DNA of 64,000 nt from Cubamyces lactineus (GCA_022376465.1 JACDTU010000003.1:930001-994000), one strand, 5' to 3'; positions 9,377 through 22,135 are shown, numbered from the stretch's first letter. Translations and numbers: made by a program. The notes: generated by a model not told the origin, from the letters alone.

Positions 9377-9763
9377 ATGTCTGGTTCAGCTCAGCCTCCG
9401 CCTGGGAAACCTGACACACCACCACCCGCGTACTCAGAGTATCCAGCACAACACCAGCATATCTCACCCAACCAGTCGTCCTCGACCAGTCCATATACCC
9501 CTGTTGGCGCGCCGCTCCCTTTCCCTGCTCACGCAGGCTATGGCCCAACACCAATCGCCCAGCAGACGCAGCTCCTCCCGTACTATGACCCTCGCTCACC
9601 ATATGCCATCGCAGAGGCAACAGCACGGGCACGCTGGCGCTTCATAAAGGCTCTCCTCTGGGCACTGGTCGTACTCAGCTTGCTGAGTTGCATGATGGGT
9701 TTGGAGGTCCAGGTCATCACGGCAGGAGGGTTGAGGACGGACTATAGAGCATATAGCGAGTAG
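9377..9763 (+). CDS. Small proline-rich single-pass membrane protein, unknown function
   Basis: Intronless, 128 residues. I chose the ATG at 9377 (MSGSAQPPPGKPDTPPPAYSE) because the frame upstream runs into the transposon inverted repeat. Residues 1-85 are rich in Pro, Ser, Gln and Tyr, with a PPPAY motif of the type bound by WW domains. The segment DPRSPYAIAEATARARWRF is followed by a hydrophobic helix (about residues 93-113, IKALLWALVVLSLLSCMMG) and a short tail. I recognise no named family. A small inverted-repeat element ends 55 bp upstream, so it probably forms part of the promoter or 5' UTR. Confidence 0.65.
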   Translation: MSGSAQPPPGKPDTPPPAYSEYPAQHQHISPNQSSSTSPYTPVGAPLPFPAHAGYGPTPIAQQTQLLPYYDPRSPYAIAEATARARWRFIKALLWALVVLSLLSCMMGLEVQVITAGGLRTDYRAYSE

Positions 9764-11201
9764 GCCGCTGGTGAGTGCCGTGCTCTGGTTCAGCGAGGAT
9801 AGACATTCATATTGACTAGTTATCTTGGATGAAGCTCGTGGGCCGGCACGTACGGACACTGCCTGGTCGCATTAAGAACACATTTCCCTGAGCTTCGTAG
9901 CTGAGAACGCTGAGGCGTCCCTGATCATAACGGTCTGGATATCTCACCACTGCTAGTACCAGCATCCTTGTGATTCTCCTATACATGCAGTCCGTCCGTC
10001 GGGACCCTCGCAACTGCTTCTGAGCATTACCTCCATCGCTCTCTTCTTGCTATTCTATTAACGATCGTTTACGTCTCTGTGCCCCCCGGAATTCTCAGTA
10101 CTGTACGTAGAATTATGGTGGTTGGTCTGCTCACTGGATAATGACTATCGATGTACTACTACTACCCGTACGATGATATAATCTGCAGCACATGCAGATG
10201 GGCGATAATAAAGGTGATCAATTGAACGTGTGCAAGGTTTGGATGGCGGACCGCGGCTCAAAGAAAGAACGAAGCAAGTGGCATTCCTTCGGCAGTATCG
10301 GAATGTCACTGTGAAGGGCCCGCGTTCGCGTGGGCAGCCACAGCGTCCGAGCTTGGCTCTGGCTCTTTCTTTCGCTTTCCTTCCACCACCTCCTCTCAGA
10401 CTCCCAGGCTCTCCTCGTTGCCATGCTTAGATTCGACGAGTTTTTCTTACATGCTGCACGCTGCGCTGGACATCTGCGATGATATCAATCTACACTTGTT
10501 TGCCAAACAATCGAACAGCCATTGTGGCCGCGGACAATGGGCAGCTGCGTATATGCACGACTGGCTGCCCGTAGGCACAATGACGACGCCCTTCGGTCAG
10601 GCGGAGTAGAGGCGCTGGTGAGTCTAGGGTTTGTTGTCACGTGTATGCTTTGTTTGGAGAAATAAGGTTAGGTTTGTACACGGAAGACAGCCTGAATAGG
10701 CAAGTGGCCCGTGCGTGGGAAGTTAACGCTGCTCTGAATGGGGACGTTGTGCCAGTCCGGGGCGTCCGGCCGCCCGCCTTCTGACCCACATCCTCGATCA
10801 GAGCCTCTGCTCGTCGCCAGCCACAGCGAGCGCACCCCTCTCCTCGCTGTCCCCAACGTCCCCCAACCCCGCCCTATCTATTGCTCCTGCTGCCATCTCC
10901 CTCGCTGCGTACTGCATTGCTCTAAACATCCACCGCATCACTCGCTCCTTCACTTCCACTTGCACGCGTCGCGCATCCTCCACAGCCTGCACGTCGTCCT
11001 CCTCCTACACTATCAACACCAGCTGCTATAGTTCTCGCCTGTCTGTATTTATAACGACGGCTACGCGCGTCCCCTCTGCTCAGCTGTCCTTGTCGCCTTC
11101 CTGGCTGTTGATGTTCTGAACCCGTCTCTCGCTCTTCGTCCACTCTTCCTGGCTCAATTACCCCTTCCTCGCTCATACACTACTGTTGTTCCCTGTTCAC
11201 C
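9764..11201. other. Intergenic region; pyrimidine-rich leader before the Whi3-like gene
   Basis: 1.4 kb without a credible coding frame. From about 10780 to 11200 the plus strand becomes strongly C/T-rich, as is usual for promoters and 5' UTRs of highly expressed basidiomycete genes. No repeat or RNA gene was recognised. Confidence 0.55.
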
Positions 11202-14200
11202 ATGACCTCCTCCATGGCAGCTCGGCGTCCGGCGCCCTTCACACCTTCCCAACCCTCCGACGAAGGCTACCTCAACCGATCCCTCCTCGACAATATCGAC
11301 GCTCAGGGGGACGCAGAGCCCGTCTCGTCAGACTCGGAGGCTGCGGGCGCGTCTGGTGCCACATTTGGTTCCCTATCGACCGCCTCATCTGTCGGCTCTC
11401 CCTCCATCCCCTACCACATCTCCATGCAATCTCATCTTGTCCCTCTTCGCTCGGATTCTCCCAGCAATCACACACTCACATCCCAATACAAGTCGACACA
11501 ACATAACTCAGACCCGTTCGCCCAAGGATCACAAAACAATACCAGTCACGCAATGTATAACAGCTCCAACAGCATCGGTCTCCCCAGCTCCGATTATTCC
11601 TCCCTTTCCCCTGCTGAGGCCGATGCTCTTAATTTCCCCAAGGTCAACGGAAGTTTCGCCACCGCACCTTTCAGGACGTCCACATCTTTCACCTCTATCG
11701 TCAACCGTCCGCGACACCCTGCCACTCTCCGCGATACCTCCTCCTTCCCATACCCTCCGCCCAACGACATGTTCGGCGGTGCTCAAAACCCGATGTCTCA
11801 TCTAGCCCCCTCCCAGTCCCAGCAAATCCTCCCTCATAGTCTTGATTCCCTACATCATTCTAGTCGGCCGTTCGATCTCCCTCCAGCCGGTGCACAGTTG
11901 AACGGAAGCGGAGGCGCCAACAGCGTCGGCCAAAGCAAGCAGCTTCCATTCGCATCGGATCTGTACAGGCAGGGATTCGATTCGACTCCCACTCTCCTGC
12001 AACAGAAACAACCCGGCACCCAAAGTCTTCATCAGAACGGTCAGAACATGCAGCTCCCGCCTCAGTCGAACTCGCAGACATCCTTCCCTGGCGCATTCAC
12101 TAATGGGCTCGGATCTCATACTTTGGGTGGTTCCTATGCGCAGCCGCCATTCGGGTCACACCTACCCGGAAGTGGAATCGGGCCTGGGCAGGGCGGTGTC
12201 CAGGGGAATGGAGTGTCAGGCGCTCAGCCTCCGAATCATTCGAACGGCCCCGTCTCCAGTTCTCAGGCGCAGGAGGAGATTTCGACTATTTTTGTCGTTG
12301 GGTTCCCAGATGACATGTCGGTGAGTACTTCTATCAGATTGACCGTGTGGTGGTGCGGATTCTCAAGTTACACATTCTTATCAGGAGCGCGAGTTCCAAA
12401 ACATGTTCACGTTCTCTCCGGGCTTCGAGGCGGCGACCCTCAAGATTCCAAACAAGGAATCCACGTCGTACTCAAACAACAATGCACAGAACGGCCGTGC
12501 CCCCGGGCTACCGTTGCCGTTTGGTGGCGGAACCAACGACCCGTACAATCTCGTCACGCTCAATCAAGGGGGCGTTCTAATCGACGCTGGGCGAGATGGC
12601 CCTATCACATCGTGGCCCGCCTCCGGACCCAATGAAGATGGCCACTTTGGTCAATCCAATATGCCCATGCAGCCGCCACGAAAGCAGATCATTGGATTCG
12701 CGAAGTTCCGCACGCGAGCCGATGCTCTCCAAGCCCGCGACGTTCTTCAAGGTCGACGCGTGGACGTTGAGAAGGGGGCTGTATTGAAGGCCGAGATGGC
12801 GAAGAAGAATCTCCACACCAAACGTGGTCCGGGCGTGGGACCCTCTGGTCTTCCTTCGTTCCCGAGCGGTGTTCCGGGCGCGGGCGCTTCCGACAACCTC
12901 TCAGGGATCCAGGGCCTCGCCGCCGCAGGCGAAGCGCTTTCTTCACGCGACAAGCAACTCGGCGTCCTGGGCGCTATAGGGGGCGATATCAACGGCTTTG
13001 TTCACAGACGCGACCGTTTGTATGACGAGGATGACCGGCGTCGTGACTTTGCTTCTGTGGGACTGGGCGGTTACAGTACCCGTGGCCCTCGGGAGCGTGC
13101 TGAAGAAGACGAGCGCGAGCGAGAGAGGAAGCGCCGGGAGAAGGAGAAGGAAGCTGCGCGCCTCCGTCAGAACTCATTCGCGTTTGAGGCCTTTCACTCC
13201 GTGCCTCAACAGATGGTCCGTCAAGGAGCAAACTCGCTTCTCTCCGCAGAGAGTGGCATGGATAGCATGACCAGCCCCTGGGGAAACCTGCGAGACGTCA
13301 GTGCTTCCGCAGCGTTGCGCAAGATGGGTCTACCTCAGCACCATCTCTCTGGCCTGCCGGCTCGTCCGCAATCGCCTTCTAGTCTTCAAACGTCTCCCCC
13401 TGCCCAAGAGGCGCTGGCCAATCTATCCGTCCCTGTCTCGGCATCCTCGCAGAACGGTAGCTCGGCCCCAGGCAGCCGAGGAGGGCAATTTTCACCGGAC
13501 TCTAATCCCTCCGCTCTTCCATCCCACCCGTCCTTGCCAACTCGTCCGCGGCCCCAGTCACCTAGCAGCGAAAGTCAGGCTCATCAGATTCTCGGCGCTT
13601 CGGTGGGCCAAATCTCCGCTTCCCTGCCGAATTCCACTGCGTCTAGTGTCAGCGGCTCTCAGAGCGGCCACGAAGATGAGCTTGTCAAGTCCGTTGGAGC
13701 GCTTGCTGTGTCAACGGAATCTGGTTCTACATCTCCGCAGCTTCCTTCTCCTGCTTCAGGCACGAGCTCCGGCGGAGGTCGCAGCGGCAGCGACCATAAC
13801 CCTCCAATCAACACGCTCTATGTTGGGAACTTGCCTACCTCCACGTCCCCTGGTGGCTATACCCTGAGTTTCCTCGAGGATCGCCTGCGCGATTTGTTCT
13901 CCAAACAGCCCGGCTACCGCAAGCTTTGCTTCCGCCAGAAGAGCAACGGCCCTATGTGCTTTGTGGAGGTATGTGCCTGGTTATCGACAACGAGATAACG
14001 TGCTAACCCATGTTTAGTTCGAGAGTGTAGACTATGCGACCAAGGCCCTTAATGAGCTGTATGGCGACACTCTCAACGGGTTGGTGAGGAACGGCGGCAT
14101 CCGCTTGTCTTACAGCAAGAACCCTCTCGGCGTGCGCACGCCAAACACTGGAGGCGCGGGGCCCTCCCTCCAGCAGCAGCAGCAACAGCAGCACATCCGA

Positions 14201-14596
14201 ATGCCGCTGCAGGAGATGAACAGCGATTTCGGGGAGATCTTCCCTCGCCACACCGACTCCGCCGAAACCATCCGCGCTGTGCGACGTGACACCTCTGGCA
14301 TGACGTCGCCCACGTCTTCTTACCACTATACGACGTCGCCCCCACCTCCCCGCTTCTTCTCCCCTCCTCCGTCTTCCGGGTCCTTCAACGGCGCGTTCAC
14401 TACCTCGACTTCGTTCCCTCGCGCCAACCCACAGGGGTATGGCATGGGCTCGGGCAGCAGCAGCACTTTCTCTCCTTTCGGCATTCCTCCAACATCTATA
14501 CCCGATCAGCCCAGCGCTGACGTCTCCAACAACGACCATCTCGCACATCCGCTTACCCCGGCGGCAGCCAACGTAGAGGCTAGCCGCGCCGGTTGA
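11202..14596 (+). CDS. Whi3/Scw1-family RNA-binding protein with two RRMs
   Basis: Three exons, 11202-12320, 12385-13968 and 14018-14596, give 1093 residues in a continuous frame. A long Ser/Gln/Asn-rich N-terminus precedes RRM1 (about residues 360-515: [12 protein letters not shown], then [17 protein letters not shown] and [16 protein letters not shown], interrupted by a low-complexity insert). A charged [14 protein letters not shown] segment and a long Ser/Pro linker follow. RRM2 (about 848-945) has [28 protein letters not shown] and [14 protein letters not shown], the Whi3-type signature. A polyglutamine run (about residue 953) lies after RRM2. In yeasts these proteins bind mRNA and control cell-cycle entry, cell wall integrity or hyphal morphology; low-complexity and polyQ regions in Whi3 drive condensate formation. 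Both introns fall inside RRM-coding sequence. Confidence 0.88.
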
Positions 14597-15188
14597 TGAC
14601 TGCATGTTTGCAATCGCAATTCCCCGACCACCCCTTGCATGTACCAATTATGTGAACCATCCGCCCATCTCTCGTCTCTCTCCCGCATATTTACCTCTGT
14701 CTCGTACACTCCCTGGACGTTCACCAGCCTCGGTTCGCATCTCGTGCACTCTCTCATCTTCCCTTCATCCGTTACATCTCGATTCCACACCCCAGCTCCT
14801 ATAAATGAATTCTACAGATACTTATAGTGTCCATTCGCCCACGCCGGTAGTATTTCTTAGTTCCCCCGCCTCTGACTTGCGTTACTCCGTCTGCATAAAG
14901 TACCGTTCCCCCTCTTGCTCCGTTGTCCTGCATTTTGCATACATGCTGTTCTGCTAGCTCACCAGGGTACATAGCACGCTTTTGTTCATCACCCATATGT
15001 ATACTACTATTTACGCGCGTACGGGCCCCTCTGACACTTGAATGACGTCCCGAGTATCGAGAATATTGAGAGCGAGCGTTGAACAACATGGATCAGTAAA
15101 GCGGGTTCTACAACATGCATGCGTATCAACATGAATCGACCAGTAACTACGACAAAGAAATCCAGCATAGACCCAGGCGCGGCTCCTC
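14597..15188. other. Convergent intergenic region
   Basis: About 590 bp between the 3' ends of the Whi3-like and PP4R3 genes. It presumably holds both 3' UTRs; nothing else was recognised. Confidence 0.5.
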
Positions 15189-18100
15189 CTAACCGTTGTC
15201 GCCGTCCTTCGTACCAGTACTTGAAGGATTCGTCGACGACGGCGCAGAGTTCGCCACAGCAGCCCCGACCGCTCCGATCTTCAGCTTGAGCTTCTTCGGC
15301 CCCTCCTCTGAAGCCTTGGTCGGCGCTGCTCTTGCGACCCCAGGGGACGACTCCGCCTCCTCCTTCGGCGAAGACGGACTGGGCGTCGGCCGCTTCGCCT
15401 TGTTCGCCAGGCGCTCGAGCATCTCGTCGTCGTCGTCGTCTCTCCGCCGCTTGCTGCCCACGCCGGCGTCGGGCCCGCCAGGGAGTTTGGGCAACAGGGG
15501 GCCGCTTTTCGAGAGCGCCTCCAGGATGTCCCCGTCCTCCTCGGGCGTGAGCGGCGACTTGACGGACACCTGCCGATGCGCGATGCGCGGGCTCGCGGGG
15601 GGCGCGTCTGACGGTGAGGGCGAGAAGCCGGTCGGGATGAATCCACCGGGCACTGGAGACCCTCGTCCTGGCGCACCGGGTGACGCGGGCGCGCCGTTCT
15701 CTGTGCCTGCCTCGTCGCCCTCGTCGTAGTCGACGAGGCTGCCGAGCGGTAGTGTTCGTGGCGACCCGCCGTTGAACTGCTTGGGCGACGAACGGACGGG
15801 AATGCCTGTCCGCACAGGCCGCTTGCGCCTCCCGGTAGTGAGGTGTCCTCGAGGTGGCGGGGTGCTGACGATGGGGACGGACTCTTCCTCGTCCTCGTCC
15901 GCGTTGAAGTAGTCCTCCTCGGCGGTGTCCAGGAGCTTGCCCTGGCCCCAGCCGCGTTGTGGCGTATTTGGCGGGAACCTGCGAGAAAGGTTGTCAGAAA
16001 CACTATCGCGCGACGGCAGTTGCTATGGATGTACTTCTCGGCCTTCTCCACAGGCGGAGGCTCGTTGTTCATTTCCCACCGTGCGATGAAGTCCTTGAAT
16101 CTCGAACCCACAAGCGGCGAATCCGCTAGTTTTCGCACAAGCTCTCCATGCTTCGTCATACAGTGATGGATCAGGTCCTTGATGTTTTCCTGGAGTCGTG
16201 CATGTCAGCGGGCCACAAGAAGCTTCGTTTCGTCGGTTGGACGCACTCGTCGCATGAAATCATAGAACTCAAGACATGATGAGCTTAGAAGGTTGTCACG
16301 TTTTGACTCTCGTAGCGTGAGCTCGAGGATGGGCTTGAAGACGTCATGCTTCACTAGATGCTTGAAGATGTTGCCGTTCTTCAGCCGGAGACAAGTGCGG
16401 AAGAAGCGGAACGCGGCTGCGGGGCAGTGAGCGGCGAGGCACCACCATCTAGGTGCCCAAGGAACGTACCTAAGCGTAGGTGCTTGTCTTTGGAGCGGAG
16501 GAGACTCGCAACGCGGGGGGCTACGTTGGAGGACAGAATGAAGAAGTGGCTGCGGAAGGAGTGTTGGAGGGTGAAGTTGGATAGGAGGTCGGTCAGGTAC
16601 AGCAGCAGGTTTGTCCTTTCTCGGGACAAGATCAAGGTTGGCTCTGTCCAGCAACGTAACGCGTCAGTGCCTGTATGACACTGCACAAACGGGCGCGTAC
16701 CTGTGACATCTTTGTACTCGGGTACGTCATGGATTGGCCTGAAGAGCACGTCGATGCAGAACTTGTAGAAGTAATCGAGGAACTTCTCAATGCCAGGATC
16801 ATCCTTCGCACGCTGCTGCAATAGCTTCATGCCCAGGGTCTGTAAGACGTAGTCTCAATAACTTGCACTTTATGGAGGCGCGACAGGCTACTGACCGGTG
16901 TCTCCGAGGCGTCGTTGGTCGCCATCTCCAGCAGCTGCCTGAGGGCCTCACCCACTAGACTCTGCACGGCAAGGTCACGACTTCGCACGAGGACCTTACA
17001 CATCAACATGAGCACCGTCTCCTTATCCCGGACGTTCTTCCCATTCGCTTTCTCGCGCTCCGCGGTCCCCAACTGTTTGAGGACATGTCCCCGCACGCCG
17101 TTGATGTCGTACTCAAGGAGCGCCATGAGGATCTCTCCCGACGCAGCGATCATCTGACGACCATCCTCCTCTGTTTCTGGTTGTGAGAGGCCCCACTGCA
17201 CAGCGAAGACAAGCCCACGGTCAACGAGCACTCGGAACAGCTGCAAACGCGCAGGTAATTGGACGTTCTTGCCCATTGCGCATAGCTGCTGTATGAGAAA
17301 GACAACTTCTCGTCGTCGCCCGAGCTCCTCTTGTGATAAGCCCTTGTTCGCAGACGAAGAGGATTCCCCGTGCCCGTTAGGCTGGCTGACGCTGCTAGCC
17401 TTTGCGTCTGACTGATCAATGTCCATCTTGTCTGAATCCCTCTGGGACTCCGGCTCGTTACCTGCATCCGTATTCCTTGGCGGAAAGCCGAGGAGCGCGA
17501 GTAGGTCGTCGTCCATGAACATGCCTGCGACTTCTCGCAGAAATAGTTGGTCGTTCTGAACATGGTTGATGATGTCGATCTGGTTGAAGATGATGGACGA
17601 ATTGAGCACGTTGAAGGTCGAGTCGTCGATGGCTCGCGCGAGCACAACGTCCTTGAGGAATTGCAGCCGATATGTATGGTGAATCTTGCGCCGGATGATA
17701 TCGTCTCGTATCGTGATCGGTTGGTGGAAACGCGAAGTCTCGCGGAGGAAGTCGCGGTAGTTGGCTTTGTAGTTGGGGAATTCGGGGTCGTCTGTGCAAT
17801 ACGATTAGGGCGACGTACGTTACATGCATTATACTGAGGCCACGGACATTCAAGTATACCGACGACACCCATGAAGATATCGTCGTCGAGTATATGCTCA
17901 TACAGGCTGTGTTCGTTCAGCAGGACTGGGGATGTTACGAATGAGCAGGGCGGCATACGCGGAGAAGGCGACAGTTAGCGTACGGATAGTCTGCATGCAA
18001 CCGAACAACGCATGCAGATCCGAGAGGCTCTCGAGATCTTCTGCCTGGTTGAAAACGTCGATCAAAGCCTTGATGTATTTCTAGAGGGGTCCGTGGTAAT

Positions 18101-19132
18101 CACGTTACGGCTGAAGTTGCCGTTGCAGACGGAAAGCGGACACACCTCGTTCTGAATATACTCGCATACACGTTCCTTCACCAACGCCGTCCGCGCCAAA
18201 GTCTTGATCGCGGTGTCGATGTCCCCTATGATTCCCATCTGCGGCTGCGGCAAGCGACCTGACCGAATGATATTCGCGGTCGTAAGAGACGTCTCGGGAC
18301 CTTCAGGTCCGATCATAGGTGACGATGTCAGGGCCATATCTTCTGAAAGGAATCGTGAAGTAACGAGGTCAACGGATAAACCTTACGCAGGAAGGGCATG
18401 TGCGCTGACCACTCGCGTTCATATGTCTTTGAACCTCCTCAATGAAGTGCCACACTTCTGCGCACCCCTCCGGGTCTTGGAAGCTGAGGGCATAGTCGAC
18501 GCCATCGGGCTCTGTCCAGACAATTAAAGTCTCTGCGGGGCGCGTACCCACGGTCAGTGACCCACGCGCAACACGCGTACATGGACGCGTAGATAGCGGT
18601 ATCACGCACCCTGCTGCCTCTGGTATACGTCGTTCGCCCGTATCGTAGTCGTCAGGATTATTCGGTTGAAGTCCTCCTCGGCGCGCGCAATGAGCAGAGC
18701 TTCGTTTTCCTGGAAGTCACCGAAGCAGAATGCGGTGCCCTGGTCGACCCAGCGAGAGCCGATGAGCTCGTAGACCTTGACGCGTTTCAGCTCGTGACTG
18801 TCGTCTTCAGACCATTGCTGAGGATCGTCTGAAGCCCCTGAGGACTGCTCTGCATCCACGTTCTCCACCTGCTCGGTCGTAGAGGAGCCTGCGATAGGCT
18901 CGCCGGACGAACTCGAACCCGCGTCCTCGCCTGACCCTGACGCGGTCACATCCTGTCCAGAGATCCCAGACTCGGCGCGTGGTTCGTTCTCGGACGTGTT
19001 TGAGGGGCTATCGGGAGCGCGAGATGGCTCTTGGGGCCCGGACGGATCTGATTGGGAAGGTGGCTGTTCTTCGGGCGATGCGGATGAAGAGAGTGTCTGC
19101 GTGGAAGAGCTGGCAGCATGGACGCTGCTCAT
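15189..19132 (-). CDS. Protein phosphatase 4 regulatory subunit 3 (PP4R3/SMEK/Psy2)
   Basis: Scaffold and targeting subunit of the PP4 phosphatase, acting in DNA-damage recovery and other nuclear pathways. The start is the ATG at 19132 after the divergent promoter. After a Ser/Glu-rich N-terminus comes the EVH1/PH-like domain (LKRVKVYELIGSRWVDQGTA, then TLIVWTEPDGVDYALSFQDP and CAEVWHFIEEVQ). The SMK-1 domain follows (KYIKALIDVFNQAEDLESL, LLNEHSLYEHILDDDIFMGV, LQFLKDVVLARAIDDSTFNV, QLFLREVAGMF), then armadillo-like helical repeats with MLMCKVLVRSRDLAVQSLV and, near 16400-16830, YKDVTGT and NLLLYLTDLLSNFTLQHSFR. The C-terminus is disordered, with acidic and Lys-rich patches and the nuclear-localisation-like GRRKRPVR. 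Many short introns; the junctions I checked keep frame. Family length and domain order are as expected. Confidence 0.92.
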
Positions 19133-19393
19133 TGCCGAAGACGACGACGCCCAGGATAGGAAGCAAAAGCGAAGAGAGCGTTAGCAAGCGAGGCGGGCGA
19201 GCGGAGGAGGGAGGGGCGGCGGAGAGGGCGGGAGGATGGAGGAAGGCGTTGATGTCTGAGTGCAAGGCGTGTTGTCCGCTGTTTGCTGCACGCTCCGCCC
19301 ACTTCGTCACCCTCTCTCACTCTGCGCCCTCTCCTCGTCCTCTCCGCGTCTACACACACAACCACCTCTCTCACGCGTTTGTCCCCGCAAGCC
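19133..19393. promoter_or_regulatory. Divergent promoter, PP4R3 / EVE-domain gene
   Basis: 261 bp between the two start codons on opposite strands, so both core promoters must lie here. C/T-rich leader toward the EVE gene (19290-19390). No specific motif is claimed. Confidence 0.7.
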
Positions 19394-20682
19394 ATGCCCA
19401 CAACACACTGGCTCATGAAAGCAGAGCCAGACTCGCGCATTGTCAAAGGCAAGGACGTCAAGGTGCGCGTTTCCGCACCAAGTGGCTATATGCGCGCGCG
19501 TCTCGAGCCACAATCCGCAGTTCAGCGTGGACGACTTTGAGTCCGTCAAGACGACGCCGTGGGAGGGCGTTCGCAATGCAGAGGCTAGGAACTTGATGAA
19601 AGAGATGAAAGTCGGCGACAAGGTGCGCATCTACGACTACTTTGTCGAACCCATTGCCGAGCGTGATCGACGACGCGCAGGTACTGTTCTACCACTCCAA
19701 TTGCAAGAATCCAGGTGTGTCCCATTCCCTTCCACACCCGCGGTTCTGTGCCTGAGGCCTATCCTAGGCATTGCTGCCTTCGCGGAGGTGCGTTCACACA
19801 CAAACTACCGGACCCTGTACTGAAACCCACCAGGTCTCGAAGGAGGCATATCCTGACTGTGAGTGCAATGCCCAGCCGCGTTCTTTCATAAGCTGAGCGT
19901 CAGGATACAAGAGATACGGCCTGGGACGCGTGAGTTCATCCTGGGAATGATGGATCATGACCTCACAACCCTTACTCCGTCCTAGTTCGCATCCGTACTA
20001 TGATCCGGTCAGTGGTCTCCGAGGCCACCAGGAACAGAACAGGGTTCTGACACTTGGCTGCTAATCCACAGAAGACGGACAAGGAGAATCCAAAATGGTA
20101 CATGGTGGACGCGACCTTCGTCCGTCGCGCGACTCACTTTGTCCCGCTCTCCCTCCTACGCACCATCGCTGCCGCGGACGAACCCCCAGAAGGAGTCTCG
20201 TACATCGGTGATGACGGTGTAAAGGCCATCAAAGGTCTGTATGAAGGTGACAGAGCGCATATTGCTTGCTGACTTCACACGAAGGAATGGCCCTTGTATC
20301 CAGAGGGAGGCTAAGCGTACAAAGAGTCGAGGAAGATGCGTGGAAGGTCATTGAGAAGTTGGCCGAGCATGGCGGTTGGGAAGAAGAGAGCAAACCTACA
20401 GGAAAGGGGAAAGTGTCAACGGCCAGATCCAGAGGCAAGGGCAAGGGGAAAGGCAGGCCAGTAGAACGAAGCGAGCGGGCTAATAAAGACACAGAAGACG
20501 CAGATGATGGCCAGCAGGAAGAAGCAGCAGCGGATGCCACGACAGATGATTTAACAGTAGATGAAACCAAGAGTTCTGGGCGAAAGAAAGCGACAGGGTC
20601 TGCGTCCAGGGGACACAAGAGGAAAGCCATTGACGCCGTCGAAGAGATTGGTCTTCGGCGGTCAACCCGCGCTCGGAAGTGA
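19394..20682 (+). CDS. EVE-domain (thymocyte nuclear protein 1-like) protein
   Basis: EVE domains are PUA-like folds that bind modified bases in DNA or RNA; THYN1 is the animal homologue. The start MPTTHWLMKAEPDSRIVKGKDVK is the typical N-terminus. Splicing of short introns gives FSVDDFESVKTTPWEGVRN, EARNLMKEMKVGDKVLFYHS, NCKNPG, IAAFAEVSKEAYPD, TAWDASHPYYDPK, NPKWYMVDATFVRRATHFV and PLSLLRTI. The C-terminal extension (about 110 residues) is Lys/Arg/Glu-rich with nuclear-localisation-like stretches (GKGKGKGRP) and ends RRSTRARK. Most junctions are clear; the one near 19867-19915 (between YPD and DTAWD) can be spliced in more than one way, and I could not settle it. Confidence 0.85.
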
Positions 20683-20839
20683 CTCTTCCAACATCTTGAT
20701 TCAATGCGCCTGTATGTGTGCATTTACGCACCTTCTCGTTGCAGTCCTCTCTTTCCACAAGCTGACCTCTCCGACATACTAGTGTCATTGACAACAACCT
20801 AGCTTACAATCTCCCTCTCGCGCCGTCTACAACGTGCAG

Positions 20840-21928
20840 TCAGTCGCGTGGAGGTAGTACTTTCTTCAGGAAGGTCTTCAGATCCGCAAGTTCCTTGTCG
20901 TCGACGGAGTGTGGGAGGAAGTCATAGGAGTGGAACTCGATGCCACCCTCCAGCACCTTATCGGGCGACACAAGGGTATTCAGGCCGAGTTGGGCTTTGA
21001 TGTACTCCAGCGACATCGTCGCGCGATCGTATTGGACGATCGGGTCCATCTTGCCGTGGCCCCAGAAGATAGGCAATTTCTTGGCGTGGTCGTTCATCAT
21101 CTGCGGGATGTGACCGTATCAGTACGCTGGAGTATTCAAGACCACCTCTTGCTTACCGCCTTAACCTTGGTTCGGATAGGGAGCCAACCACTAAGGACGG
21201 CTAAGCCTGCGAGGCGTCGTTCAGTCGTAATGCCAGTGAGGAGGGACATGGCAGCGCCCTGAGAGAAGCCTCCAAGGAGGATACGGTCAGCAGGGATACC
21301 TGCGTCGACCTCAGCAGTTATCAGCTGGTTGAGAGCGTGCGCGGTCTTGAGCATGCCCTCCTCGTCCTCGCGAGAGTTGATTGAGCCAAACTCGTAGATA
21401 TCGAACCTGAATAACACATGAGCGATCGCGATGCGTAAAGCTCTACTTTGGCAACTTACCAGCCGGGCATCTGCATGCCGCCATTGGCAGTGACAGGGAT
21501 CGTGGGCCTAAGAGCGTGTCAGCGACGTCGCCGCAATTGCGGGGTGAAGTGGACAGACCGGGGAGGGCAGCGAGGACAAGCTACTCACGCGTGAGGCAAG
21601 ACCCATTTGACATGTTGCATCTCCCCAGCGAACATGTCCGCGACAGGCTTCCAGCCATACCCTGTATCACCCAGCCCCTGCGTGCACAGCACGAGTAGCG
21701 CGTCAGGAAACATCACAGGGGAAGAGGACGACTATGACGAACGTGGACGAAGATGATAGTCGCGGTGTGCTTCGCACGGGGCGCGACGGAGAGAACCTTG
21801 AGTGCTGCGGACATGTCTTGGACGCGTTGCGTTGATGACCGGCGCGATGAGAGGTGGAGGGCAAGATAGAGCGCCGCGAGCAGGACAAGAACGGAAAGGA
21901 CGAGTGCACGACGACGGGACTGAACCAT
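20840..21928 (-). CDS. Acyl-protein thioesterase (APT1-like), possibly with N-terminal membrane anchor
   Basis: Alpha/beta-hydrolase that removes palmitate from cysteine thioesters on proteins. From MSAALKVLSVAPRAKHTATI the sequence is family-typical: FVHGLGDTGYGW across an intron, MQMPGWFDIYEFGS, the nucleophile elbow LLGGFSQGAAM (Ser), then GHGKMDPIVQ (Asp) and YDFLPHSVDD (His), so the catalytic triad is complete. The frame is open upstream of the usual start (ATG 21814) to an ATG at 21928, adding 38 residues that look like a signal anchor (RRRALVLSVLVLLAALYLAL). Whether the longer form is made depends on the transcription start. Four introns. The gene shares a 207 bp divergent promoter with the HET gene if 21928 is used. 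Confidence 0.88.
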
Positions 21929-22135
21929 TCACGTTGATCGCAATCGTCCCGCGTCGCGATCCGGATGTAGGTCCCACAGACGCCCGTGCACCGTTCCACA
22001 AGAACTTCCATCGTGCCGCCCGCAGTATCATGATCACCACCAACGCAACTCCAGCATGTCTTCTACGTGTCTCGCGGTTTGGTGCAATATCACCAACAAT
22101 CACTCGACCAACCGCCTACCGCGACCTGATTGACA
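21929..22135. promoter_or_regulatory. Divergent promoter, thioesterase / HET-domain gene
   Basis: 207 bp between the upstream ATG of the thioesterase (minus strand) and the ATG of the HET gene (plus strand). No motif was recognised with confidence. Confidence 0.55.

Noticed and set aside
15281..16159. 292-residue Arg/Ser-rich minus-strand frame
   Set aside because: Out-of-frame shadow of the PP4R3 C-terminal exons.
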